NCBI GenBank assembly: GCA_024648695.1
Contig: JACAVV010000034.1
Coordinates: 1-54,320, forward strand
Direction: 5' to 3'
From: Nitrospina sp.
Lineage (GTDB): Bacteria > Nitrospinota > Nitrospinia > Nitrospinales > JACRGP01
DNA: 54,320 bases
The position numbers and the translations under genes were made by a program. Of this stretch, positions 36,761 to 45,155 are shown piece after piece (within the stretch, counting starts at the first letter, position 1; each line of letters starts with the position of its first letter). Below the pieces are notes generated by a model that made no database searches, had not been told where the DNA came from, and saw only the letters and a program-made list of their open reading frames with translations.

Positions 36761-36806
36761 AAAAAAAAGCCTGTCTTTCTTCAGGTTGACCCGAATAAGG
36801 ACAGGC
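36761..36806 (-). terminator. Strong intrinsic terminator with no gene assigned
   Basis: On the minus strand GCCTGTC (36806-36800) and GACAGGC (36775-36769) pair. An inner stem TTCGGGT with ACCTGAA extends it, and eight uridines follow (36768-36761). This is a textbook intrinsic terminator for minus-strand transcription, yet no minus-strand gene lies within 1.5 kb upstream; the next is fhs ending at 38364. It may end a small RNA or a long 3' transcript. Confidence 0.7.
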
Positions 36807-37369
36807 AGTAAAACCAATAATCGTTAATAAATAATTCTGCTTTTCTTCTAAAGATCAAAATATCAGGTCAACCACACCCCTTAAACCATGTTCGCTCGCA
36901 AGTACATCCTGTTTTTCCCCTTCTATATATTAGATGACATAAAAATTCGGGCCGATTCTCTCGTTCAAACAAATATGAAAAATTACCCATAGACGGGCAG
37001 ATGTGTCCTAAATTGGATCCTTTTTTATAGAAAATCACCCAGAACGAAAGCTTATTACTTCAATCCTGAATAAGGGGTGCAAACAAATGATTTCTTGCTA
37101 TTGGTGAGAAATAGAATATATTGTTTATATATACCGAATCCGTATCCTAAACCGGCCTTTTTTCTTACCATTACATCCATTCAATGTAACGCGAAGAAAA
37201 AACATCACGCTTAAAAGGTTTCTTGAAGGTATTCAAGTCCAAACAATTTGCGGATATTGTAAAGTATCCAGGTCAACTTTTCGAAGATTCATAATGACCC
37301 GTCTAATTTAGTGCGGGAAGTTGATTCATTTCCGGTCATAACGTCTCTCATCGAAACCTGTATGTAATC
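36807..37369. other. AT-rich non-coding stretch
   Basis: About 560 bases with no ORF that has both protein-like composition and a ribosome site on either strand. Several AT runs (for example near 37120-37135) could be promoter elements. Because a minus-strand terminator lies at its left edge, this stretch is the most likely body of an unannotated minus-strand RNA. No tRNA cloverleaf was found. Confidence 0.4.
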
Positions 37370-37448
37370 AAAGGAGCAAATGCTTGGGGGAAGGCCATTG
37401 GCTTTCGGTCTGCAATAATGCCGTATCGCGGGGTTGGGAATAAGCATT
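37370..37448 (+). promoter_or_regulatory. Structured leader with 12-codon ORF
   Basis: Arms AATGCTT (37379-37385) and AAGCATT (37442-37448) pair perfectly and enclose a seven-pair hairpin, GAAGGCC (37390-37396) with GGCTTTC (37400-37406). A perfect AAAGGAG (37370-37376) precedes an ATG at 37380 that lies inside the outer stem and begins a 12-codon ORF ending TAA at 37418. The layout suits a leader-peptide attenuator or riboswitch-like control of the downstream small genes. It fits no class I can name. Confidence 0.4.
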
Positions 37449-37537
37449 CTTATCTAGTAACTTTCGCTTTTCCCGACCTTTGACATCGCGGTCGATCATT
37501 CTTGCATAATAAAGGCAGGTTAAATCGAGGTCGATCA

Positions 37538-37711
37538 ATGTACGAAGTAAAGGTATTCGATGGATCAGGAAACTTGAAGCAGGTTATTTCAGTTCGAAAA
37601 CTGAATCTTCGATCACAAAAACAACTGGAAAACCCGGGTTTTTTCAGAAAAAACAAAAAAGCCGCAGGTCGGATCAAAAATTCGGCTACCTGCGTAAGCA
37701 ATGAAGTTTGA
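37538..37711 (+). CDS. Small basic protein of unknown function
   Basis: 57 residues from the ATG at 37538. The longer frame from 37502 is rejected because GAGG sits at good spacing before this ATG and the sequence becomes protein-like only from MYEVKVFDGSGNLKQVISV. The second half is strongly basic (FFRKNKKAAGRIK) and there is one cysteine. It precedes rpsU by 200 bases and follows the structured leader. The N-terminal pattern looks conserved in style, but I cannot name a family. Confidence 0.6.
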   Translation: MYEVKVFDGSGNLKQVISVRKLNLRSQKQLENPGFFRKNKKAAGRIKNSATCVSNEV

Positions 37712-37765
37712 AGGAATCCCGGTAATCACAGGTGCAACAGAAAACCTTTAAAAAGGGTTTTAAAA

Positions 37766-37794
37766 TTGAAATGTCAAAAAATCACCTTTATATA
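37766..37794 (+). promoter_or_regulatory. Predicted rpsU promoter
   Basis: TTGAAA (37766-37771), 17 bases, then TATATA (37789-37794), in an AT-rich setting. Transcription would begin near 37801, giving a leader of about 110 bases that contains the hairpin before rpsU. Confidence 0.5.
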
Positions 37795-37841
37795 TAAATA
37801 ATCGGATTTTTCGAATTTCACAGATCGGCATTTTTTCAACG

Positions 37842-37891
37842 GTTCCCTGAGGTAAAACCTTTGTTTATTCAAGGGTTTCATTACCAGGGAC
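37842..37891 (+). promoter_or_regulatory. rpsU leader hairpin
   Basis: Imperfect long stem: 37842-37861 pairs with 37871-37891, about 17 pairs including CCCTG with CAGGG, GTAA with TTAC and AACC with GGTT, with a loop near 37862-37870. Its 3' foot ends about 12 bases before the GAGG ribosome site of rpsU. It could be an autoregulatory site for S21 or a translation-control structure. Confidence 0.45.
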
Positions 37892-37912
37892 TCTCTTGAT
37901 TATGAGGTACTT

Positions 37913-38116
37913 ATTTCTTACGTCATCGTTTATCAAAATCAAGTAGAACAGGCATTAAAGCAATTAAAACGCAAGCTCAATAAAGAAGGTTTTTTCAAGG
38001 ATCTTAAACGCCGGAAGTTTTTCATGAAACCTTCAGTTAAAAAAAAATTAAAAATAAAAGAAGCCAAGAAAAAACGCAAAGCGGCAAAAGTACGAATGAA
38101 ATCTGCCTGGCATTAA
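37913..38116 (+). CDS. rpsU: Ribosomal protein S21, apparent ATT start
   Basis: Small-subunit ribosomal protein at the 3' end region of 16S rRNA, helping initiation. The 67-residue product has the S21 pattern: VIVYQNQVEQALKQLKRKL, then EGFFKDLKRRKFFMKPS, then a lysine-rich tail. The open frame begins after a TAA at 37853 and contains no ATG, GTG, TTG or CTG before the conserved region. An ATT at 37913 is placed exactly where S21 should begin and has GAGG five bases upstream. Either the gene uses an AUU start, as infC does in enterics, or one base differs from the true genome. The first in-frame ATG is 37 codons in, too late. Confidence 0.8.
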   Translation: MSYVIVYQNQVEQALKQLKRKLNKEGFFKDLKRRKFFMKPSVKKKLKIKEAKKKRKAAKVRMKSAWH

Positions 38117-38169
38117 CGAATCGGGCTTATTTCGGGTTATTAGAAATACTTTGAATGAGTGAGAATATT

Positions 38170-38340
38170 ATGGAATCCCAGGCATTTTTTATATTAGTGA
38201 CATCCATGATATTAAACTTCATAGTACTGGGAATCTCATTGAATCGGCCGAATTCCCTGTTTCCGGTCAGTCTTTCGGCGATCTCAATATCTCTTCAGGG
38301 TTATGCTTTACGGCTTATTGCAATTGGCTCTATTGGTTAA
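38170..38340 (+). CDS. Possible small two-helix membrane protein
   Basis: 56 residues from the ATG at 38170 (an ATG at 38155 would add five). Two hydrophobic stretches are separated by a short polar turn: AFFILVTSMILNFIVLGISL and SLSAISISLQGYALRLIAIG. The ribosome site is weak (TGAGAA). It follows rpsU by 53 bases and ends 23 bases before the convergent fhs. No family recognised, and it may be chance. Confidence 0.35.
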   Translation: MESQAFFILVTSMILNFIVLGISLNRPNSLFPVSLSAISISLQGYALRLIAIGSIG

Positions 38341-38363
38341 TTGATCCAATGAATGCTATCAAA

Positions 38364-39992
38364 TCACCGCATTCCATAAATTTCGCCTTCTTTGAAATCG
38401 ATATTCTGTGCATTGGGCGTTTTAGGTAAGCCCGGCATCCGCAAAATATCTCCCGTCAGAGGAATAAGGAATCCGGCCCCTGCGGCGATGAGGATTTCGC
38501 GGACGGTGATACTGAAATTTTGCGGCCTACCGCGTAGCTTGGGGTCATCGGTGAGTGAGGTGGGAGTTTTCGCTATACAAACGGGAAGCCCTTCGTATCC
38601 TAAAGACGCAATCGATTTCAAGTCACGATTGGCTTTTTTGGCATAGTGGATGGATTCGGCCCCATACATTCCGCGGGCCACTTTTTCGATTTTGGTTTTG
38701 ACGGGTTCATTCCAGTCATAAAGCGGACAAAAGGGTTTGCTTCTCTTTTCCGCGTGATCCATCACGGCTCGAGCCAAATCCACGGCACCTTTTCCACCTT
38801 CGGCAAATCCATTGTTTACGGCAAAAGGGACTTTCAGTGTATTTTCACAATGAGAGCGGATCGCTTCTATTTCTTCTTCCGAATCGTTTTCAAAACGGTT
38901 GAGGCAAACGATTGGCGGTTCGCAAAACTTTTTAATATTTTCGATATGTTTTTCCAGGTTGGGGAATCCGCGCTCTACCGCAGGCACATCGACCTTTTTA
39001 AAATCAGCTTTAGCTACACCTCCATGCATTTTAAGAGCCCGGCACGTCGCCACTAAAACCACTGCGGCCGTATCCAGTCCGGCACCCTGGCATTTGATGT
39101 CAAAAAACTTTTCCGCACCCAAATCGAAACCGAACCCCGCTTCCGTGATGGTCCAGTCCGAGAAGGCCAACCCCATCTTTGTAGCAAGCACCGAACTGCA
39201 ACCGTGGGCGATATTGGCAAAGGGTCCTCCGTGGATCAACGCGGGAACCCCTTCGGTAGTTTGAACCAGGTTTGGCAATAATGCATCTTTGAGCAAGGCC
39301 AACATAGCACCGGAGGTTTTTAGGGCTTTGGCGGTCACCGGCTCGCCGTCAAATGTAAATGCAACGAGGATATTGTCGAGACGCCTTTGCAGATCTTCAT
39401 GGTTTTCGGACAGACACAGAATCGCCATGATCTCAGATGCGGCGGTGATGTCGAATCCTGTTTCCCGCGGTACGCCCTGCAACACTCCGCCGAGACCGAC
39501 CACCACATTACGCAAAGCACGGTCGTTCATGTCCATCACCCTCTGCCAACAAATGCGTCTGGGGTCGATTCCGGACAATCCTTCGTGATATATTTTATTA
39601 TCCAGCATGGCGGCCAACAAATTATGCGCCGAAGTGATGGCATGAAAATCTCCGGTAAAATGCAGGTTGATGTCCTCCAACGGCAACACCTGGCTCAAGC
39701 CGCCACCGGTCGCTCCTCCCTTCATTCCAAAACAGGGACCCAGCGACGGTTCCCTCAGTGCCAGGCAAACAGATTCCCCCAAGTGGCCAAAGGCCTGCGC
39801 CAATCCGATACTGGTGGTGGTTTTTCCTTCTCCTGCAGGGGTGGGGGTGATCGCCGATACCAGAATCAATTTTCCACGAGGGGGATGCTTGTCCAGGGTT
39901 TCCAGGCGAATTTTCGCTTTGTCGGTACCGTAAGGAATAATATCATTATCATTTAAAGCCAGTTTTTGGGCGATTTCGCGGATGGGTCTCAT
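38364..39992 (-). CDS. fhs: Formate-tetrahydrofolate ligase
   Basis: ATP-dependent activation of formate to 10-formyl-tetrahydrofolate, or the reverse with ATP gain. The nucleotide loop TPTPAGEGKTT is at residues 50-60, and family blocks include LREPSLGPCFGMKGGATGGG and NLHFTGDFHAI. The length of 542 is close to the usual 555. It stands alone, divergent from nfnA. It connects formate and glycine-derived one-carbon units to folate, which suits the nearby threonine-to-glycine genes. Confidence 0.95.
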   Translation of the reverse strand: MRPIREIAQKLALNDNDIIPYGTDKAKIRLETLDKHPPRGKLILVSAITPTPAGEGKTTTSIGLAQAFGHLGESVCLALREPSLGPCFGMKGGATGGGLSQVLPLEDINLHFTGDFHAITSAHNLLAAMLDNKIYHEGLSGIDPRRICWQRVMDMNDRALRNVVVGLGGVLQGVPRETGFDITAASEIMAILCLSENHEDLQRRLDNILVAFTFDGEPVTAKALKTSGAMLALLKDALLPNLVQTTEGVPALIHGGPFANIAHGCSSVLATKMGLAFSDWTITEAGFGFDLGAEKFFDIKCQGAGLDTAAVVLVATCRALKMHGGVAKADFKKVDVPAVERGFPNLEKHIENIKKFCEPPIVCLNRFENDSEEEIEAIRSHCENTLKVPFAVNNGFAEGGKGAVDLARAVMDHAEKRSKPFCPLYDWNEPVKTKIEKVARGMYGAESIHYAKKANRDLKSIASLGYEGLPVCIAKTPTSLTDDPKLRGRPQNFSITVREILIAAGAGFLIPLTGDILRMPGLPKTPNAQNIDFKEGEIYGMR

Positions 39993-40080
39993 TAGATTCT
40001 CATTTGATTGTTGTCAATAACATTATTATTTTATCAAAATCAATCGCAGGAAGTTTGCATATTTTCCTGTGAAGGATTAA

Positions 40081-40094
40081 TACTATTAATAGTA
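40081..40094. promoter_or_regulatory. 14-base perfect palindrome between fhs and nfnA
   Basis: TACTATTAATAGTA is fully self-complementary and lies in the 195-base divergent spacer, about 90 bases from each gene. It could be an operator for one or both genes. A few such palindromes are expected by chance in 54 kb, so evidence is positional only. Confidence 0.3.
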
Positions 40095-40187
40095 CAGGCA
40101 AAGGGAATAGCCACCCCTGTATTTCGATCTTATATTACAAAAGAGCGTTTAACAACGAAGTCCTCGACCCCCTGACCAAGAGCGATT

Positions 40188-41069
40188 ATGTACACGATTC
40201 TGGAAAAAGAAAATTTGGCCCCTCGCGTGTTCCGTTACATCATTCAAGCACCGGATATCGCAAAAAAGGCGCGACCCGGACAATTCGTCATCATTCGTCT
40301 GGATGAAACCGGAGAACGATTTCCCATCACAATATCAGACATGGATTCGAATTCGGGAACCCTCACCGTGTATGTCCAGGCCATCGGCAAGTCGTCCCTG
40401 GAAATGAGCGAATTGCATGACGGCGACTCCATTCTGGATGTGGTCGGCCCTTTGGGTAATGCCAGTGAAATTGCAAAGTTTGGTACCGTTGTGCTGGTGG
40501 GGGGAGGATTCGGCATTGCCGCGATTCATCCCATCGCCCGCGCTCTGACCGAGGCCGGAAATCATACCCTTTCCATTCTAGGAGCACGGACCGCCGAACT
40601 GGTGCTTTTAGAAGACGCTATGCGCAAGGTTTCATCTGAAGTTTGCATCGTCACCAACGATGGTTCTTCGGGAAGTGAAGGATTGGTCACCGATGTACTT
40701 CTTCAAAAAATTAAGGAAGGGATACCCATAGACCGGGTAATCGCTATTGGTCCCCTGGTCATGATGAAATCGGTTGCCGACCTGACACGTTCCTATAACA
40801 TTAAAACAACTGTCAGCCTGAATCCCATCATGATCGATGGTACAGGCATGTGCGGCGCTTGCCGGGTGACGGTAGGAAACCAAATGAAATTCGCTTGTGT
40901 CGACGGACCCGAATTTGATGGGCATGAGGTCGATTTTGAATCCTTGTTCAACCGCTTGAATTCCTATGTCTCGGAAGAATACGAAGCCAGGCAAAGGTAT
41001 ATTCAGGACACTCAGGATAAGGAACCCTGCCGATTGGAAGCCTCGTCCCAGACGGTTTCAAGCTCATAA
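40188..41069 (+). CDS. nfnA: NfnA-type ferredoxin:NADP oxidoreductase, FAD subunit
   Basis: Small subunit of NADH-dependent reduced ferredoxin:NADP+ oxidoreductase (also named sulfide dehydrogenase beta). The FAD region has ARPGQFVIIR and RFPITISD, the nucleotide-binding VLVGGGFGIAAIHP and AIGPLVMMK, and a [2Fe-2S] site with C222, C225 and C237. Family members use an aspartate as fourth ligand, and D217 is a candidate. The 293-residue length is typical. It is followed after 32 bases by nfnB. Confidence 0.9.
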   Translation: MYTILEKENLAPRVFRYIIQAPDIAKKARPGQFVIIRLDETGERFPITISDMDSNSGTLTVYVQAIGKSSLEMSELHDGDSILDVVGPLGNASEIAKFGTVVLVGGGFGIAAIHPIARALTEAGNHTLSILGARTAELVLLEDAMRKVSSEVCIVTNDGSSGSEGLVTDVLLQKIKEGIPIDRVIAIGPLVMMKSVADLTRSYNIKTTVSLNPIMIDGTGMCGACRVTVGNQMKFACVDGPEFDGHEVDFESLFNRLNSYVSEEYEARQRYIQDTQDKEPCRLEASSQTVSSS

Positions 41070-41101
41070 GACAGATAGATTTATTTCCAGCGGAGATGAT
41101 A

Positions 41102-42511
41102 ATGAAATCAGGAAAAAAAATTCCACGCACGCAACCACCCGAACAAAAGCCGGAAGTGCGACGCCATAATTTTCAGGAGGTGAGTTTGGGGTATACCCCC
41201 GCCATGGCGCAATTGGAGGCTTCCCGGTGCATACAATGTAAAAAACCAAAATGCATGATTGGGTGTCCCGTGCGGGTGCATATTCCTGAATTTATCGATC
41301 TGGTGGCCCAGGGCAAATTTCTCGAGGCGGCTGAAAAAATTAAGGAATCCAATTCCCTTCCGGGAATTACCGGTCGGGTGTGTCCACAGGAAGACCAGTG
41401 CGAAAAGCATTGTGTCGTTGGCATTAAGGGAGAACCCCTGGCTATAGGAAAACTCGAGCGCTTTGTCGCCGATTTTGAACGTTTGCACAAAAGTGGGGAT
41501 TCCCTCATCCAGACCCAACCCACCGGAAAACGAATCGCCATCATCGGTGCCGGTCCGGCAGGATTGACGGCGGCAGGTGACCTGGCCAAAATGGGTCATG
41601 AGGTGGTGATCTTCGAAGCCCTGCATCAACCGGGTGGCGTTTTATTTTATGGTATTCCCCAGTTCAGACTGCCCAAAGATGTGGTTGAGGCGGAAATCGA
41701 TTACCTGCGTAAATTGGGTGTCGAGATCAAGGTCAATTACGTGATTGGCCAAATCAAATCTCTGGACGAACTGATGAAGGAAGAAGGATTCCATGCGGTC
41801 TTCATTGGAACCGGGGCTGGCCTTCCGCACTTTTTGGACATTCCTGGAGAAAACCTGAATGGTGTGTATTCAGCCAATGAATTTTTGACCCGCGTCAACC
41901 TCATGCACGCCTGGGAGTTTCCCCGGTTCGACACGCCGATTCATCCACACAAAGTAATCGCCGTTGTTGGAGGTGGCAACACGGCGCTTGATGCCGCCCG
42001 CACCGCTTTGCGGTTACCCACCACTGAAAAGGTAATCGTTTTGTATCGGCGTTCGCGCGAAGAAATGCCGGCACGGCAAGAGGAAATCCAGCATGCGGAA
42101 GAAGAGGGTATCGATTTCCAGTTTCTCACCGCACCCTTCGAGTTTCGCGGTAAGAATGGATGGCTATCGCAAATTGCCTGCTATCGAATGGCTCTGGGAA
42201 AGCCAGATGCCTCCGATCGAAGACGTCCTGAACGGATTCCCGACAGTGAGTTTGAGGTGAAGGCAGATGCGGTGATCATCGCTTTGGGAAGCGGTGTGAA
42301 TCCGCTGATCGCCAAAAGCGCCGAGGATTTACAAACCGACTCAAAAGGCCATATTGAATTGGCGGATGAGGATATTAATGTCACCTCCAAGCCAGGGGTG
42401 TTTGCGGGCGGTGACATTGTCACTGGGGCGGCAACGGTCATCTCGGCGATGGGGGCAGGCAAAAAGGCGGCGCAGGGAATTCATGAGTATGTAATGAAGG
42501 GAAACCATTAA
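41102..42511 (+). CDS. nfnB: NfnB-type oxidoreductase, GltD-like large subunit
   Basis: Large subunit of the Nfn complex: N-terminal [4Fe-4S] motifs starting at C43/46/51/55 and a further set in CPQEDQCEKHC, the FAD-binding GAGPAGLTAAGDLA and NADPH-binding GGGNTALDAART. Together NfnAB can bifurcate electrons between NAD(H), NADP(H) and ferredoxin. The ATG at 41102 is chosen over 41096 because GGAG is six bases before it. It may otherwise serve as a glutamate-synthase-like subunit, but pairing with NfnA makes Nfn likelier. Confidence 0.9.
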   Translation: MKSGKKIPRTQPPEQKPEVRRHNFQEVSLGYTPAMAQLEASRCIQCKKPKCMIGCPVRVHIPEFIDLVAQGKFLEAAEKIKESNSLPGITGRVCPQEDQCEKHCVVGIKGEPLAIGKLERFVADFERLHKSGDSLIQTQPTGKRIAIIGAGPAGLTAAGDLAKMGHEVVIFEALHQPGGVLFYGIPQFRLPKDVVEAEIDYLRKLGVEIKVNYVIGQIKSLDELMKEEGFHAVFIGTGAGLPHFLDIPGENLNGVYSANEFLTRVNLMHAWEFPRFDTPIHPHKVIAVVGGGNTALDAARTALRLPTTEKVIVLYRRSREEMPARQEEIQHAEEEGIDFQFLTAPFEFRGKNGWLSQIACYRMALGKPDASDRRRPERIPDSEFEVKADAVIIALGSGVNPLIAKSAEDLQTDSKGHIELADEDINVTSKPGVFAGGDIVTGAATVISAMGAGKKAAQGIHEYVMKGNH

Positions 42512-42547
42512 TCTCCTTTTTAATCTAGCGCCAATCGGAGGTAGGTA

Positions 42548-43711
42548 ATGAAAGCACTGGTAATCGACGTTCAGCCTGAAGATTGGGCAGTCACCCAGGG
42601 AATGGTCTTGCGCGAAGTTCCGAAGCCGGTTCTGGACGAAGCCAATTGCCTGGAAGATGCAGGCAAGTGCATCATCAAACCACTGTATACCGGCTTTTGC
42701 GGGTCGGACAAAGGCATCTGGTACCGAAAAGCATTTAAGGAGATGATCTTTGATTCGCTGGAAAAGGAAGATAAACCGTACCGCATTTGTGGCCACGAAT
42801 TGCTGGGCGAAATCATCGAAGTTGGTTCCTACGCCACCAAACATTATGGCTACCGTCCTGGAGATATCGTGTCCACCGAATCACATATTTTTTGCGGCCG
42901 ATGCCATCAATGCAAAATTGGGGATGCCCATGTGTGCTCGGATCACCTGATTATAGGAATTTCCACCGATGGGTGTTTTGCCGAATCCATCAAACTCCCC
43001 GCCAAAGAATTGTGGCGGACGGATCTGGATAAAATCCGGCCCGAGGTCGCGGCTATTCAGGAGCCCCTTGGCAATGCGGTACATGCCTGTAGCAAGGTGG
43101 ATTTGAGGGGCAAAACTGTTGCGATCTTCGGTTGTGGGACCATTGGTTTGTTCAGCATTTTAGTGGCGCGTTCCATGGGCGCTTCCAAAATCATCGGCAT
43201 AGATCCCGGCAAGGGAAATTTAAAAATGGCCGAAGACCTGGGCGTGGATGCCTCTCTCCGCGCTCCTCGTGATCGCCTGAACGAACTGGGCACGGCCCCC
43301 GATCTGGAAGTGGCCAATAAAATCAAAAGCCTTTGTTTCGATGAAGGCGTGGACGTGGCTTTTGAAATGTCGGGGAGCAATCAGGCCTTGAATACTGCGA
43401 TTGCCTCAACTCGCGCGGGCGGTGACATCATTCTTTTCGGCTTATCCGCGGGAGATTACACGATTCATAATTTCCAGGAAATCATCATGTACGGAAAATC
43501 CTTACACAGTGTGGTGGGGCGAAAAGTGTTTCAAACCTGGTACATTTTGAGTAACCTGCTCATGTCCGGTGGACACAACCTGCAGGATAAAATTTACGAT
43601 GTCATATTAAATCGAGGACAGGGAACCGTGTTTCCATTTTCCGATTTTGACGGGGACCAGTTCGAAAACGTCCTCAATGCCCGGCCTAAAGTAATTTTGA
43701 AATATGAATGA
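42548..43711 (+). CDS. Zinc alcohol dehydrogenase, probable L-threonine 3-dehydrogenase
   Basis: Medium-chain zinc dehydrogenase of 387 residues. Catalytic zinc ligands lie in FCGSD (C51) and CGHE (H83, E84); structural zinc cysteines are C116, C119, C122 and C130. The NAD fold is [13 protein letters not shown]. Alone the substrate would be open, but it overlaps kbl by eight bases, so oxidation of threonine to 2-amino-3-ketobutyrate is most probable. GGAGG precedes the ATG. It is longer than Escherichia coli Tdh (341), so it could act on another polyol or sugar alcohol. Confidence 0.8.
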   Translation: MKALVIDVQPEDWAVTQGMVLREVPKPVLDEANCLEDAGKCIIKPLYTGFCGSDKGIWYRKAFKEMIFDSLEKEDKPYRICGHELLGEIIEVGSYATKHYGYRPGDIVSTESHIFCGRCHQCKIGDAHVCSDHLIIGISTDGCFAESIKLPAKELWRTDLDKIRPEVAAIQEPLGNAVHACSKVDLRGKTVAIFGCGTIGLFSILVARSMGASKIIGIDPGKGNLKMAEDLGVDASLRAPRDRLNELGTAPDLEVANKIKSLCFDEGVDVAFEMSGSNQALNTAIASTRAGGDIILFGLSAGDYTIHNFQEIIMYGKSLHSVVGRKVFQTWYILSNLLMSGGHNLQDKIYDVILNRGQGTVFPFSDFDGDQFENVLNARPKVILKYE

Positions 43712-44906
43712 TACTCACAAAAATTTTACCGATACATTGCAATCCGAATTGAATGCCCTTCGTGAATCGGGTTTGTTTAAAGACGAACGTGTTTTGCTAT
43801 CGCCGCAGGGTGCGCATATCGCCACGGCTTCTGGAGAGGTTCTCAATTTTTGCGCGAATAATTACCTGGGCCTTGCCAACCACCCTGAAATTATAAAATC
43901 GGCCCATGAGGCTTTGGACCGTTATGGTTACGGTATGGCCTCCGTGCGTTTCATTTGCGGCACTCAGGAAATCCACAAGCAACTGGAAGAAAAAGTTTCA
44001 GCGTTTTTTGGAATGGAGGACACGATATTATACTCTTCCTGCTTCGATGCCAACGGCGGTTTGTTCGAAACCCTGCTCACCGAAAAAGATGCAGTGATCA
44101 GCGACCGCTTGAATCATGCCAGCATCATCGACGGTGTGCGCTTGTGCAAAGCCACCCGGTTTCGCTACCAGCATTCTGATCTCAATCATCTGGAAACCCA
44201 ATTAAAGCGGGCGCAAAAATATCGCAACCGATTAATCGCTACCGACGGCGTGTTCAGCATGGATGGCGATGTGGCTTTATTGAATGAAATATGCGATCTT
44301 GCCGAACGCTACTCAGCCTGGGTCATGGTGGACGATTCCCACGCCACCGGTTTTTTCGGAGCCACCGGTCGCGGCAGTCTGGAATACCGCAACGTTTTGG
44401 AACGTGTCGACCTGGTGACCTCCACTTTCGGGAAAGCCCTGGGAGGAGCCTCGGGAGGCTTCACCAGTGGAAGTAAGGAAGCGGTCACGCTTCTACGACA
44501 GAGGTCTCGGCCTTACCTGTTTTCCAATAGCCTGTCGCCAGTGATCACGTCTACCACTCTAAAAGCTATAGAGCTGATAGAACAAACTCCAAATTTGCTC
44601 AAGCAGTTGGCCGAAAATGTAAAATATTTTCGCTCGAAGATTTCGGCATCGGGATTTGACATTCGTCCGGGAGACCACCCCATCATTCCCATTATGCTTG
44701 GTGAGGCCCACCTGGCCAAAAAGATGGCTGACGAGCTTTTAAAGGAAGGTATCTACGTGATTGGGTTCAGTTATCCTGTGGTCCCCCAAGGACAAGCTCG
44801 CATTCGCATTCAAATTTCCGCGGCCCATCAGAAAAACGATCTGGACCGGGCTCTCAACGCTCTTGTTAAAATTCATAATACTCATTCAAGTCAGGATTCT
44901 TTATGA
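43704..44906 (+). CDS. kbl: Glycine C-acetyltransferase (2-amino-3-ketobutyrate CoA ligase)
   Basis: PLP enzyme splitting 2-amino-3-ketobutyrate with CoA to glycine and acetyl-CoA. The alpha-oxoamine synthase fold shows [22 protein letters not shown] and the PLP lysine K244 in TFGKALGG. The 400-residue length is standard. It is coupled to the dehydrogenase by an ATGAATGA overlap. The pair converts threonine to glycine, acetyl-CoA and NADH, feeding folate one-carbon and energy metabolism. Confidence 0.93.
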   Translation: MNDTHKNFTDTLQSELNALRESGLFKDERVLLSPQGAHIATASGEVLNFCANNYLGLANHPEIIKSAHEALDRYGYGMASVRFICGTQEIHKQLEEKVSAFFGMEDTILYSSCFDANGGLFETLLTEKDAVISDRLNHASIIDGVRLCKATRFRYQHSDLNHLETQLKRAQKYRNRLIATDGVFSMDGDVALLNEICDLAERYSAWVMVDDSHATGFFGATGRGSLEYRNVLERVDLVTSTFGKALGGASGGFTSGSKEAVTLLRQRSRPYLFSNSLSPVITSTTLKAIELIEQTPNLLKQLAENVKYFRSKISASGFDIRPGDHPIIPIMLGEAHLAKKMADELLKEGIYVIGFSYPVVPQGQARIRIQISAAHQKNDLDRALNALVKIHNTHSSQDSL

Positions 44907-45155
44907 ACGATTTCCGTGTTTGGCTCACTCTTTGTCCATTCGGTATAGGGCTTTCGGTAAATCATCTCAGATAAGCCTCCATTTTTGACCCAAAAAGCAA
45001 GATTCGAGAAACCTGGTTCAATTCAATAACGTATTTAATCTCGAAAAAAAGTTCGCTCATCAGTCCTGATCTCTGTCAACTCAAATGATCCTTTGGAGAA
45101 TCTTTGTTTAAACAATTTGATAAAAACCTGCATTTAGCAGAATAGACTCTTGGTT

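Noticed and set aside
37450-37701. 83-codon minus-strand ORF
   Set aside because: It lies antisense to the better supported 57-residue plus-strand gene, without a ribosome site.
44903-44974. 23-codon ORF overlapping the kbl stop as ATGA
   Set aside because: It has AGGA at fair spacing, but the product has no protein-like features and the following bases are not coding in any frame. At most it is a remnant.
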